The notes below the pieces were generated by a model, which was not told the DNA's origin, did no database searches, and saw only the letters and a list, made by a program, of their open reading frames with translations. Of a stretch of 64,000 bases of DNA, positions 44,571 through 53,415 are shown piece after piece. Position 1 is the first letter of the stretch. Each line of letters opens with the position of its first letter. The position numbers were made by a program, and so were the translations under genes. The DNA comes from Gaiellasilicea sp963707575 (GTDB lineage Bacteria > Actinomycetota > Thermoleophilia > Gaiellales > Gaiellaceae): contig OY970171.1 of NCBI GenBank assembly GCA_963707575.1, positions 930,001 to 994,000 of the forward strand, read 5' to 3'.

Positions 44571-46379
44571 ATGTCGGCCCGCTTCCTCGAACGCCTCCGC
44601 TCGGGCACGCCGCTCGTGGGCGACGGCGGCATGGGCACGCTCATCTCCGGGGCCGTGGCGCGCCTGCGCTGCCCGGAGGAGGCGAACCTGCGCGCCCCCG
44701 AGAGCGTGGTCGCGCTGCATGCGAGCTTCATCCGCGCGGGAGCCGATCTGATCGAGACGAACACGTTCGGCGCCAACCGCCGCAAGCTCGCCGGCTTCTA
44801 CCTCGAGGACGAGTTCGAGCGGATCAACTCGACCGGGGTCCGGCTCGCCCGGGAGGCGCGCGAGGTCGCCGGCCGCGAGGTCTTCATCGCGGGCGCGATC
44901 GGGCCCCTGGGCGAGGTGGAGAACTTCGATCCGGCCGAGGCGGCACCGCTCGTCGCCGAGCAGGCCCAGGTGCTGGAAGGCCGAGGCGTCGACCTGCTGA
45001 TGCTCGAGACGTTCTACGACCTGGACGAGCTCGTGGCGGCGGTGGAGGCGGTGCGCTCGGTCTCGCAGCTGCCGCTCATCGCCCTGATGACCTTCGATGC
45101 CGACGGTCAGACGCTCGGCGGCGTGGCCGCGCGCGCCGCCGCCGAGCGGCTCGCACCGCTCGAGCTCGCCGCGATCGGCGCCAACCACAGCGCTGGTCCC
45201 GCTGCGGCACTGAACGCGCTGGCCGAGATGCAGTCCGACGGGCTGGTCCTCGCCGCGCTGCCCAACGTCGGCCTGGCGAGCCTCGCCGGCTCACGCGTGA
45301 TCTTCCCGCATGCGACCCCCGAGTACTTCGCCGAGTTCGCGGCGCAGGCACGCCGGCTCGGCGCCGGGCTGATCGGCGGCTGCTGCGGCACCACGCCCGC
45401 GCAGATCGAGGCCATCCGGGCGGCGGTGGACGAGGGCCGCTCGCCGACCGCGCCGCTCGTAGTCCGCGAGCGCGAGCTGCTCGCCGCGAGCGACGACCTG
45501 CCCGAGGAGACGGAGCTGGCGCGGATGCTGCGCGAGGACGAGTTCGTGATCTCGGTGCAGCTCGACCCGCCGCTCGGCGCGAACAACGCTGCCCTCCTCG
45601 AGGTCTCGCGCGTGCTGAAGGAGACCGGCAAGGCGCACTTCGTCGACGTGAACGACAACCCGCGGGCGCGGGCTCGGATGAGCGGCGTGATGGCGTCCGT
45701 CGCGATCGAGCGCTCGTGCGGGATCGAGACGATTCCGCACCTGACGCCGCGCGACATGGCGATCGCCGGGCTCGAGTCGCTGCTCCTGGGCGCGCACGCG
45801 GAAGGCGTCCGCAACATCCTCGCCGTCACGGGAGACCCCCCGGAGGAGGGCGACTATCCGGGCGCGCGCGGAGTGTACGAGGTGGACGCGATCGGGCTGA
45901 CGCGGCTGATCGCCAGCCTGAATCGCGGCGAGGACTACCACGGCCGCTCGATCGACGCCCCGACCTCGTTCTTCACGGGCGTCGCCGTCAATCCCTCCGC
46001 GGACGACCTCGACGTCGAGCTGCATCGCTTCGAGCAGAAGCTCGCAGCCGGTGCGCAGTTCGCGATGACGCAGATCCTCTACGACTTCGCCTATCTCGAC
46101 GCCTTCCTCGCGCACTTCGGAGGGCGGTCGCCGATCCCGCTGCTCGTCGGAATCTGGCCGCTGCGCAGCCATGCGCTCGCCGTCCGCGTCCACAACGAAG
46201 TCCCCGGGATCGTCGTCCCCGACGTCGTGCAGGAGAAGCTGCGCGACGCGGGCTCGGCCGCCGCGGAGGTCGGCTCGGGAATCGCGCGCGACCTGCTGGC
46301 CGAGGCGCGCGAAAAGGCGGCCGGCGTCTACGTCGTCGCGCCGTTCAAGCAGCCGCTCGGCATCCTCGAACTGCTCTAG
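44571..46379 (+). CDS. bifunctional homocysteine S-methyltransferase / methylenetetrahydrofolate reductase
   Basis: 602 residues. Residues about 1-300 are a homocysteine methyltransferase domain (DGGMGTLISG, ETNTFGANRRKL, zinc Cys pair in GGCCGTTPAQI); residues about 320-602 are an MTHFR domain (QLDPPLGANN, AVTGDPPEEGDYPG, MTQILYD, LVGIWPLRS). The fusion matches the YitJ type in methionine and one-carbon metabolism. Odd: the first zinc position, usually GxNC, reads GANHS, with His instead of Cys. ATG 44571 fits the family start; TACAGT lies seven bases upstream. Followed by repeat R4. Confidence 0.9.
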   Translation: MSARFLERLRSGTPLVGDGGMGTLISGAVARLRCPEEANLRAPESVVALHASFIRAGADLIETNTFGANRRKLAGFYLEDEFERINSTGVRLAREAREVAGREVFIAGAIGPLGEVENFDPAEAAPLVAEQAQVLEGRGVDLLMLETFYDLDELVAAVEAVRSVSQLPLIALMTFDADGQTLGGVAARAAAERLAPLELAAIGANHSAGPAAALNALAEMQSDGLVLAALPNVGLASLAGSRVIFPHATPEYFAEFAAQARRLGAGLIGGCCGTTPAQIEAIRAAVDEGRSPTAPLVVRERELLAASDDLPEETELARMLREDEFVISVQLDPPLGANNAALLEVSRVLKETGKAHFVDVNDNPRARARMSGVMASVAIERSCGIETIPHLTPRDMAIAGLESLLLGAHAEGVRNILAVTGDPPEEGDYPGARGVYEVDAIGLTRLIASLNRGEDYHGRSIDAPTSFFTGVAVNPSADDLDVELHRFEQKLAAGAQFAMTQILYDFAYLDAFLAHFGGRSPIPLLVGIWPLRSHALAVRVHNEVPGIVVPDVVQEKLRDAGSAAAEVGSGIARDLLAEAREKAAGVYVVAPFKQPLGILELL

Positions 46380-46387
46380 CCGCGCAG

Positions 46388-46453
46388 GATCGAGATCCGC
46401 GGAAAGCGGATCTCGATCGCGCAAAGATCCCTGAAGGGGCCGCTTCGCGGCCC
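46388..46453 (+). repeat. structured intergenic repeat, copy R4
   Basis: Starts nine bases after the methyltransferase stop. First hairpin 46388-46418: perfect 13-bp stem GATCGAGATCCGC / GCGGATCTCGATC, loop GGAAA. Core 46419-46453: GCGCAAAGATCCCTGAAGGG and GGCCGC-TTC-GCGGCC. Confidence 0.82.
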
Positions 46454-46476
46454 ACCAGCCCACGCCATTTAGCTGG

Positions 46477-47613
46477 TCATCGCACGCAGGGACCGGTCGA
46501 AACGGCGGCCCTTCCGGCCCGCGCCAGTGCGGCCCGGACGAGGCGACTCGGCACGCCGTAGCCGGCCGGCGAGCCGATCCTCGCCGCGAAGATCGTCGTC
46601 TGGACGCGGCCGGCCGAGTCCACCGCCGGCCCACCGGAGTTGCCGCTGCGGACGAGGCCGCGCAGCGTCGTGATCTGCCGGGAGATCGGCCCCCGACCGT
46701 ATGCGTCGTCGGTGAGCACGTTGCCCGTCTGGCCGATCCGCGCCGGCGTCGCGGTGAAGGGACCGTTCTCCGGGAAGCCGAGGATCGCCACCGCCGTCCC
46801 CTCGTCGGGCTCCACGAGCGGAAGCGGCCTGCCGCCCAGGCCGGGGACACGCAGCACGGCGACGTCGTTCGCCGCATCGAACGCGACGACGCGGGCAGCG
46901 CGCGTCCTCCCCTCGCCGCGGTCGACCCGGGCATCGTTCATCCCGGCGACGACGTGTGCATTCGTGACGACGACGTTGGGCCGCGCGATCCAGCCCGAGC
47001 CGGAGATGCCGAGGCCGCAGGCGGTCCCGGTCACGCGAAGGACGCTCGCCCGCGCGCGGCGGACGCCCGGGTTGGCGGGCAGCGCCGGGTCGGGCGGAGC
47101 GACGCGTGCCTGAGGGCCGGCGATGCGGGCGAAGGGATCGACGCGCGCGATCGCGTCGAGCAGCCGACCCGGCGGCACGCGCTCGTTGATCTCGCCGAGG
47201 ATCTGCGATCGCTGTACCTCCTCACGCAGCCGCACCTGCCCGGGCACGTGGAGCGCCACGGCTCCCACAACCCAGACGAGGGCGACGCCCGTGGCCGCGC
47301 CGAGCATGATCCCGCCGAGCGTGTCGACCACCCGCAGCGGGGGCAGCGCGAGCAAGCTCGTCCGGATCGTGGCGCCGGCCATCCCGCCCACGCTCTGGAG
47401 CAGCCCGGCCAGCAGGACCGCTCCGCCGAGCGCGACGAGAGGTGTATAGGCGGACTCGGTCCCGGAGAGGAACTCCGGCGCGAGCTTCGCCCCCAGGTAG
47501 GCGCCGACGACGATTCCGGCGAGCGAGAGCGCCCCCGCGACGAGCCCCCGACGAAAGCCGTTGAGCGCCGCCAGCGCGATCACACCCGCGGCGATCAAGT
47601 CGACTGTCGTCAC
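46477..47613 (-). CDS. CvpA-domain membrane serine protease, MarP type
   Basis: 378 residues. The N-terminal 125 residues carry about four membrane helices of the colicin V production (CvpA) family; residues about 180-370 are a trypsin-like protease domain outside the membrane with His in TNAHVV, Asp in ANDVAVL and Ser in GNSGGPAV. This architecture is that of mycobacterial MarP, needed for acid and oxidative stress survival. One Cys in TGTACGLG and one near the end could form a disulfide. It starts at GTG 47613, six bases after TAGGGT. Divergent from tRNA-Asp. Confidence 0.9.
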   Translation of the reverse strand: MTTVDLIAAGVIALAALNGFRRGLVAGALSLAGIVVGAYLGAKLAPEFLSGTESAYTPLVALGGAVLLAGLLQSVGGMAGATIRTSLLALPPLRVVDTLGGIMLGAATGVALVWVVGAVALHVPGQVRLREEVQRSQILGEINERVPPGRLLDAIARVDPFARIAGPQARVAPPDPALPANPGVRRARASVLRVTGTACGLGISGSGWIARPNVVVTNAHVVAGMNDARVDRGEGRTRAARVVAFDAANDVAVLRVPGLGGRPLPLVEPDEGTAVAILGFPENGPFTATPARIGQTGNVLTDDAYGRGPISRQITTLRGLVRSGNSGGPAVDSAGRVQTTIFAARIGSPAGYGVPSRLVRAALARAGRAAVSTGPCVR

Positions 47614-47619
47614 CGTCCC

Positions 47620-47625
47620 ACCCTA
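47620..47625 (-). promoter_or_regulatory. -10 box TAGGGT, leaderless start
   Basis: TAGGGT on the minus strand, six bases, then GTG 47613. Confidence 0.5.
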
Positions 47626-47651
47626 CAAACGGCGTCCGACAGGACTCAGGC

Positions 47652-47657
47652 TAGAAT
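47652..47657 (+). promoter_or_regulatory. -10 box TAGAAT before tRNA-Asp
   Basis: TAGAAT ends 11 bases before the mature 5' end of tRNA-Asp, the same distance as TATTCT before tRNA-Glu. Confidence 0.45.
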
Positions 47658-47668
47658 GCCCCGGCCCT

Positions 47669-47743
<75 letters not shown>

Positions 47744-48123
47744 ACAAAAGTCGTGCAAGGATGATGTTTGTTGTCGTGTCAGAGAACGTGCTCGCGCGTT
47801 CGGGCAGCAAACGATCAAAGTGCGACGGGCGTAGAGCCGCCCTCGGCGTCAAAAGCCGACGCGAACCTGGGCGCGATCTGATGTTTTAGCTCGACCCAAT
47901 GGAAGTCGCCGATCAAGTCTGCACTTGACCTCCGGCGTGTCATCGTCGGCGTCGGGCGTGAGCTGATCCTTGCCTCCCAAGCGTGGGGCCAAAGCGGAGG
48001 GGATGGCGCGGCCGCCAGTTGCGCCGCGCCGTCGCGCCGGACGACACCAGGCAGCATGCTGTCGCTGCGGCGTCGCTCAGTTAGATATACCCAAAGCCAG
48101 GAGGGGTCGAGTGAGGAGGAAGA
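47744..48123. other. left end of island, no gene recognised
   Basis: 380 bases without a supportable gene. It contains GGGCAGCAAACG (47802-47813), also found near the right end, and a TTAGATATACC stretch at about 48081 that may hold the promoter of the hydrolase gene. Confidence 0.5.
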
Positions 48124-48963
48124 GTGGAAACCGCCAACGATCACACGCCTGTGCTGTTCGTTCACGGAGCCTGGCTCTCGTCCGGCAGCTGGGAGAATTT
48201 TGCCGCCTACTTCGGCAACAGAGGCTATGCCGTATCAGCCCCGGAGTGGCCGCGGAAGGAAGGTGACGTCGACACGCTCCGCGAGGATGCGGAAGCGCTC
48301 GAGGGCCTCGGTCTCACCGAGATCGTCGACCACTACGAGAAGGAGATCCGCGCCCGCGACGAACCGCCCGTCCTGATCGGGCACTCGTTCGGCGGCCTGA
48401 TCGTCGAGCTCCTGCTCGATCGCGGGCTCGGCCGCGCAGGCGTCGCGATGAGCCCAGCCCCGCCGAAGGGCATCCTTGTCCTTCCGTTCTCATCGCTCAA
48501 GGCCGCATCCCCCGCTCTGGCACATCCCTCGCGGTGGCACGGCGTCGTGCCACTGACGCTCGAGGAGTTCACGTACGGGTTCGTGAACACGTTCTCAGCG
48601 GAGGAGGCGCGGGCCGCGTACGAGAGGTACGCGGTGCCTGAGACCGGCCTGATCTTCTTCGAGGCCGGCTTCGCGAACTTCCACCTCCACCCGCCGACGG
48701 AGGTGCACTTCCGAAACGACGATCGCGCACCGCTCCTGATCGTGGGCGCGACGAAGGACAACACGGTGCCGGCGTCGGTGGCGCGCAAACAGTACGAGAA
48801 GTACGAGAAGTCGGCTGCCCAGACGGACTACGTCGAGTTCGAGGGGCGCCCGCACCTGCTGATGGCGGCCGAGGGCTGGGAGGAAGTCGCGGCCGAGATC
48901 GAGACCTGGATCGAGCGCGTGCTCGGCCGCCTCCCGGCGGAGGCACGTGAGCAATCGACGTAA
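48124..48963 (+). CDS. alpha/beta hydrolase
   Basis: 279 residues. Seen: FVHGAWLSSGSWENFAAYF (oxyanion region), nucleophile elbow IGHSFGG with catalytic Ser, acidic residue in GATKDNTVP and His in RPHLLM, so the catalytic triad is complete. Resembles esterase/haloalkane- or epoxide-type hydrolases without a clear subfamily. It starts at GTG 48124 with GAGGAGGA just upstream. First gene inside the island; it stands alone on the plus strand. Confidence 0.88.
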   Translation: METANDHTPVLFVHGAWLSSGSWENFAAYFGNRGYAVSAPEWPRKEGDVDTLREDAEALEGLGLTEIVDHYEKEIRARDEPPVLIGHSFGGLIVELLLDRGLGRAGVAMSPAPPKGILVLPFSSLKAASPALAHPSRWHGVVPLTLEEFTYGFVNTFSAEEARAAYERYAVPETGLIFFEAGFANFHLHPPTEVHFRNDDRAPLLIVGATKDNTVPASVARKQYEKYEKSAAQTDYVEFEGRPHLLMAAEGWEEVAAEIETWIERVLGRLPAEAREQST

Positions 48964-49392
48964 GACGGATCTGCGACCGCTGCCGTGAGGCGCCGGTCGC
49001 GCCGCCGAAGCCGTGCCGGCTGCGGCACGCTCGAGGAGAGTGGAGGTCAAGTTGCAGGCTCACATCCGATCGTCTCACTGCGCTCCGCGCCTTGGAGCTT
49101 CCGGCGACCTCCCGCAGGATATGCGCGGGACGGGAGCGTTGTCTGTTGGAGACGCCGGGATGTTTTCCGGGATGCGCGCACCAGGCGAAGCGAGGCCGGC
49201 GCAAAGCACCAGTCGACCCTCTACTTGCCATGCGCTCCGATCGGCAACTGGTTCCCGTTTGCCACCGATTGCCACTGACTGCGACCGCTGGGGTCCATAA
49301 ACGCTCAATCGTCGGCGCCTCGAGTGGCGCCGGTCCCCAGTAGCGGTTCGGCTTCGCAGAGAAGCTGGCCGTGTGGCCAGACGGACAGCGCC
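48964..49392. other. intergenic region in island, no gene recognised
   Basis: 429 bases between convergent genes. Several short open frames on both strands look random, with no conserved motifs and no start signals. A short near-repeat (TTGCCACCGATTGCCACTG) lies at 49258-49276. Confidence 0.5.
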
Positions 49393-49602
49393 CTACGAGG
49401 TGTCGGTGGTGACAAGCTGCTGCGCGCTCTCGAGGTCGTCCCGCGCCACCAGGATCTCGCGCGGGCCGCTGTCGCCTACAGCGTCGCCGGCGCCTGCACC
49501 CATGTCCGTCTGGCGGTGATCGCAGGCGATTCCTTCCGTCCGCAACAGGCCGCAGATCGTGTCTGCTTCCATCGAGTTTCCGACAACCATGAGTCGCACC
49601 AC
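49393..49602 (-). CDS. small DUF2007-like protein
   Basis: About 69 residues. The pattern LMVVGNSMEADTICGLLRTEGIAC and REILVARDDLESAQQLV matches the DUF2007 (putative signal-transducing, GlnB-like) fold. It follows the redoxin gene directly on the same strand. GTG 49602 has GGAGG nine bases upstream; ATG 49608 is the alternative but sits too close to that site. The role is unknown. Confidence 0.6.
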   Translation of the reverse strand: MVRLMVVGNSMEADTICGLLRTEGIACDHRQTDMGAGAGDAVGDSGPREILVARDDLESAQQLVTTDTS

Positions 49603-49620
49603 GTTCATCAGCCTCCGCAC

Positions 49621-50574
49621 CTAGCCGAATGTGAATGCGTACGCCTCGGCGCCAGGGTCGAGGAACGTGATCTCCATGGTCCGCTCGTGGACCCGATCGT
49701 GCTCGCGCACGAGCTGGTACATGCGACCGTCCCGGAGTAGGCCGTTTCCGTCCGCGTCGGCGTCGACGCCGCGAGAGGGGCCCGGAGCCTCGCCGTCGAG
49801 GAAGACGCGGAAGGGAATCGGCTCGCGCGCTCCGGGAGAGAGCACGAGATGAGCGTCGCGCGCATGGAACCGGAAGGCGATGCTCCCGCCGGCCTCGTCC
49901 AGCACGACCCTCTCGCGGCCGATCGTCCACTCGCCGGCGAGAGCCCAGTGGTTGAGGTGCAGGCGCTCGGGGAGCTCGTAGGCGCGGCGTTCGTTGAACG
50001 CGGCGCGGTCCGATGACGGGAGGCGGTCGGCGCGTTCGTAGCCGAGATACGTCTCGGGTGTTCGTAGGTTGTCCCAGTCGGCCTGCGCCTCCACGCCGAG
50101 CCCATCGACTGAGACGAGTTCGCGCTCGATGCCGAGTAGCCGCTGAATGACGCGCTCCGATTCTTCGTAGCGTCCCTCGCCGAAGTGCTGGTCCCGAATC
50201 ACGCCCTCGCTGTCGACGAAGTAGAGCGCCGGCCAGTAGTGGTTGTCGAAGGCGCTCCAGAGCTCGTAGCCGTTGTCGACGGCGACCGGATAGTCGATCG
50301 CTCGCTCCTTCGTCGCCTGTCGAATCCCGTCGATGTCGTGCTCGAACGAGAACTCCGGCGTGTGGACTCCGATCACGACCAACCCGTCGTCTCGGTAGGC
50401 CTGTGACCAGGCACGCACGTAGGGCTCCTGGCGCAGCCAGTTGATGCAGGTCAGCGTCCAGAAGTTGAAGAGGACGACCTGGCCCTGCAACTCGGCAGGA
50501 CCGAGTGGCTCGGAGTTGAGCCACTCGGTCGCCCCGCCGAGCGAGGGCATGTGAACACGCCCGAAGACGGCCAT
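49621..50574 (-). CDS. redoxin/thioredoxin-fold protein with C-terminal extension
   Basis: 317 residues. Residues about 10-150 are a TlpA/DipZ-like redoxin domain (NFWTLTCINWLRQEPYVRAW, IGVHTPEFSFE, YPVAVDNGY, WPALYFVD); residues 155-317 are a beta-rich domain (HLNHWALAGEW, IAFRFHARDAHLV) as in DipZ-type proteins. The active site reads CINW: the second Cys of CxxC is missing, so it acts through one Cys. No signal peptide. ATG 50574 has GGGAG eight bases upstream. Downstream of the epoxide hydrolases in the same operon. Confidence 0.85.
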   Translation of the reverse strand: MAVFGRVHMPSLGGATEWLNSEPLGPAELQGQVVLFNFWTLTCINWLRQEPYVRAWSQAYRDDGLVVIGVHTPEFSFEHDIDGIRQATKERAIDYPVAVDNGYELWSAFDNHYWPALYFVDSEGVIRDQHFGEGRYEESERVIQRLLGIERELVSVDGLGVEAQADWDNLRTPETYLGYERADRLPSSDRAAFNERRAYELPERLHLNHWALAGEWTIGRERVVLDEAGGSIAFRFHARDAHLVLSPGAREPIPFRVFLDGEAPGPSRGVDADADGNGLLRDGRMYQLVREHDRVHERTMEITFLDPGAEAYAFTFG

Positions 50575-50606
50575 CTACCGAGCTCCCGCCGCGTCGACCG
50601 TGCTGC

Positions 50607-51827
50607 TCAGGAGGCGCCTCCGTTCGTTCGCAGCGACCTGAAGGCGTCGCGGATCTCGTCGGAGAAGAGCTCCGGCTCTTCCCACGCTGCGAAATGCCCA
50701 CCCCTTTCGGCCTCGTTGAAGTAGGCGAGGTCGGGGTAGACCGCCTCGACCCAGCTGCGCGGGGAGGCCCAGATCTCGCCGGGGAACGTCGTGAAGCCGA
50801 CCGGCACGGTGACCGCCGGAGGAGCCTGGCCGCTCGCAAGCGCTGCGGCCAGCGCTCGTCCATCCTCCCAGTACGACCGGGCCGCCGACGCTGCAGTGCC
50901 GGTCAGCCAGTACAGCGTAATGTTGTCGACGATGGTGTCCCGGGTGAGATTGCCCACCGGCTCGCCGTCGACGAACGCGCGGGAGATCTTGTAGTAGCTG
51001 TCCGTGTCGTGGTCGAGCAACCAGGCCGCCAGCGCGACGGGTGAGTCCAGCAGGGAGTAGCCGATCGTCTGCGGCCGCGTGGCCATCTCGAGGAAGTAGC
51101 CGAAGCCGTCTTGCCTGAACGTCGCAACCGCCTCGGCCGCTGCGCGTTCCTGTTCGGATTCCTTGGGCAGGTGCTCGCCTATTGCGAGCACCGCCGTGAG
51201 CAGGTTCAGGTGGTAGCCGACCAAACCCTCGACCGCCTGGCGGCCCATCAGGTCCGTTACGAGGGCACCCACGTCGCCGCCCTGCGCGACGTAGCGGGTG
51301 TAGCCGAGGCGGTGCATCAGCTCCGCCCACGCGCGTGCGGTGCGGCCGGCGTCCCAGCCCAGCTCTGCCGGCTCGCCGGAGAAGCCGTAGCCGGGAAGGG
51401 ACGGCAGCACGAGGTCGAATGCGTCCTCGGCGTCTCCGCCGTGCGCGGTGGGGTCGGTGAGTGGACCCACGGTCTCGAGCAGCTCGATGACCGAGCCGGG
51501 CCAGCCGTGCGTCATGATCAGCGGCAACGCGTTCTCGTGCGGCGACTTCACGTGGATGAAGTGGATCTCGACCCCGTCGATCTCGGTCCTGAACTGAGGC
51601 AGCGCGTTGAGCTTCGCCTCGGCCTTGCGCCAGTCGTAGTCGGTCGTCCAGTAGCGCGCGAGCTCCTGCATCGTCGCCAGCTGGACGCCCTGCGACCGGT
51701 CCGGAACGAGCTCCTTGGTGGGCCAGCGCGTCGCCTCGATGCGCTGGCGCAAATCGTCCAGCTGCTCCTCCGGAATCTCGAGGTGGAAGGGCCGGATCTC
51801 GGTTGCGGTCTCGGCGGGGCTGCTCAT
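50607..51827 (-). CDS. epoxide hydrolase B
   Basis: 406 residues. N-terminal EHN domain (IRPFHLEIPEEQLDDLRQRI, WTTDYDWRKAEAKLNAL), then the alpha/beta hydrolase core: oxyanion THGWPGS, nucleophile Asp in AQGGDVG, and catalytic His in RGGHFAAWE. It opens epoxides to diols; juvenile-hormone-type and microbial aromatic-epoxide hydrolases share this fold. Usual QGGDWG has Val for Trp here. Its ATG overlaps the stop of epoxide hydrolase A (ATGA), and GGAGG lies in the end of that gene. Confidence 0.93.
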   Translation of the reverse strand: MSSPAETATEIRPFHLEIPEEQLDDLRQRIEATRWPTKELVPDRSQGVQLATMQELARYWTTDYDWRKAEAKLNALPQFRTEIDGVEIHFIHVKSPHENALPLIMTHGWPGSVIELLETVGPLTDPTAHGGDAEDAFDLVLPSLPGYGFSGEPAELGWDAGRTARAWAELMHRLGYTRYVAQGGDVGALVTDLMGRQAVEGLVGYHLNLLTAVLAIGEHLPKESEQERAAAEAVATFRQDGFGYFLEMATRPQTIGYSLLDSPVALAAWLLDHDTDSYYKISRAFVDGEPVGNLTRDTIVDNITLYWLTGTAASAARSYWEDGRALAAALASGQAPPAVTVPVGFTTFPGEIWASPRSWVEAVYPDLAYFNEAERGGHFAAWEEPELFSDEIRDAFRSLRTNGGAS

Positions 51828-53050
51828 GACGACCTCCTCTTGTCGCGCAGTGATGTGAATGCGGCTCGGATCTCTTGGGAGAAGAGCTCGGGCTCTTCCC
51901 AGGCAGCGAAATGGCCGCCCTTGTCGACTTCGTTGAAGTAGATGAGGTTCGGATAGGCCCGTTCGGCCCAGCTGCGCGGCGCCTGGTACTGCTCGCCGGG
52001 GAAGACGGTCACCGCCACCGGGATAGAGACGCCCTTCGCGTTGAAGAAGCCACCCTTGTACTCCCAGTAGAGGCGGGACGCGGACACGCCGGTGTTCGTC
52101 AGCCAGTAGAGCGTGATGTTGTCGAGGACCTCGTCACGCGTCAGCTCGCCGATGTCGCTCGTCGTGCGGTCCAGAGCGGCGGCGACTGTCGCGGCCGGCT
52201 GGCCGTCGGCATCGTTGTGGTCGAGCAGCCAGGCGGCCAGTCCTACGGGTGAATCCGCGATCCCGTACAGGGTCTGCGGGCGCGCCGCCATCATCCGCGC
52301 GTACTCGACCTGCCCGTATGTCCTGATCAGCTGATCGTAGGAGCGTCGTTCCTCCGCTGAGAGACCGGCCGGCGGCGGCTCGCCGGCCAGGGAAGCCTTG
52401 TCGACGTCAGCCGGAACCGTCGCGGGCATGTTGGTGTGGATCGCGAGCAGCCCCTCAGGTGCCTGCAATCCCATCTGGTCGACGACGAACGCGCCCCAGT
52501 CGCCGCCCTGGGCGACGTAGCGGTTGTAGCCGAGGCGCTGCATCAGCTCCGCCCAGGCCCTGCCCATGCGCTCGGGCCCCCAGCCGGTGTTCGTCGGCTT
52601 CCCCGAGAACCCGTAGCCCGGCATCGATGGAATCACCACGTGGAACGCGTCCGCGGCGTCGCCGCCGTGCGCCGTGGGGTCGGTCAGTCGATCGACGATC
52701 TTCAGCTGTTCGATGATCGAGCCCGGCCATCCGTGATTGACGATGAGCGGCAAGGCGTCATCGTGCTGCGAGCGAACGTGGATGAAGTGGATGTCGAGCC
52801 CATCGATCTCGGTCACGAACTGGGGGAGGGCATTCAGGGTCGCCTCGCACCTGCGCCAGTCGTAGTCCGTCATCCAATACCCCGCGAGTTTCTGGATCAT
52901 GGCGAGCGGCACGCCTTGGGATTGATCCGCAACGGTCTCTTTCTCCGGCCAGTTCGTGCCCGCGATCCGCCGACGAAGGTCCTCCAACTCCTCTTCCGGT
53001 ACGTCGATGCGGAAGGAGCGGATCTCGGTTGCGCTTTCGAGAGTTGCCAT
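51824..53050 (-). CDS. epoxide hydrolase A
   Basis: 408 residues, similar throughout to the next gene, so a tandem duplication. EHN domain (SFRIDVPEEELEDLRRRI), oxyanion NHGWPGS, nucleophile Asp in AQGGDWGAFV, His in KGGHFAAWE. ATG 53050 is chosen because GGAGG lies about six bases upstream; the longer frame is not conserved. First gene of a minus-strand operon A-B-redoxin-DUF2007. Likely works on environmental or secondary-metabolite epoxides (inference). Confidence 0.93.
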   Translation of the reverse strand: MATLESATEIRSFRIDVPEEELEDLRRRIAGTNWPEKETVADQSQGVPLAMIQKLAGYWMTDYDWRRCEATLNALPQFVTEIDGLDIHFIHVRSQHDDALPLIVNHGWPGSIIEQLKIVDRLTDPTAHGGDAADAFHVVIPSMPGYGFSGKPTNTGWGPERMGRAWAELMQRLGYNRYVAQGGDWGAFVVDQMGLQAPEGLLAIHTNMPATVPADVDKASLAGEPPPAGLSAEERRSYDQLIRTYGQVEYARMMAARPQTLYGIADSPVGLAAWLLDHNDADGQPAATVAAALDRTTSDIGELTRDEVLDNITLYWLTNTGVSASRLYWEYKGGFFNAKGVSIPVAVTVFPGEQYQAPRSWAERAYPNLIYFNEVDKGGHFAAWEEPELFSQEIRAAFTSLRDKRRSS

Positions 53051-53308
53051 CTCGACCTCCGTTCGTCTGGAGTCGGGTCCTAGGACCTCTGATCGTCGAG
53101 ACGGTCGTGTCACGGCGACGCCGCGACGACCAACGTTGACTATCTCAGAGGTCGGGACTACCGGTCAACGCCGTTCACCAGATTGCTACTCGTCGAGTCG
53201 CCGTCGCGTCGCTCGCTGCGGGCCGTCAGGCTTGCGGGATTACCGGGCGGCGACGAACCGGTAGGCACAACGGTCGCGTACCGTAACCCTGTGTGAAAGG
53301 AGAGGGAG

Positions 53309-53415
53309 ATGATGTACTGCGCTCACCTCAGCCAGATTGTCGTGACCGATGGAGCTGGTGCTACGTCGACGAGGTGGCAATTCGTGGTCGCCTCGCCCGT
53401 GAGAGGAGGTCCTGA
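53309..53415 (+). pseudogene. remnant of a UBP-type zinc-finger gene with internal deletion
   Basis: After a good site (AAAGGAGAGGGAG) an ATG opens MMYCAHLSQIVVTD, which looks like the start of UBP-type zinc-finger proteins (CTHLD.I.VTE). In the next frame, DRWSWCYVDEVAI follows immediately, like their C-terminal end (EDWSWCYVDEVAF). The roughly 60-residue zinc-binding middle is gone. The second frame stops at TGA 53413-53415, overlapping the next ATG. Divergent region 53051-53308 beside it shows no gene. Confidence 0.6.

Noticed and set aside
47744..48123. Integrase gene at the left or right end of the island
   Set aside because: All open frames at 47744-48123 and 57567-58107 were read on both strands; none shows the Arg-His-Arg-Tyr pattern or serine recombinase motifs.
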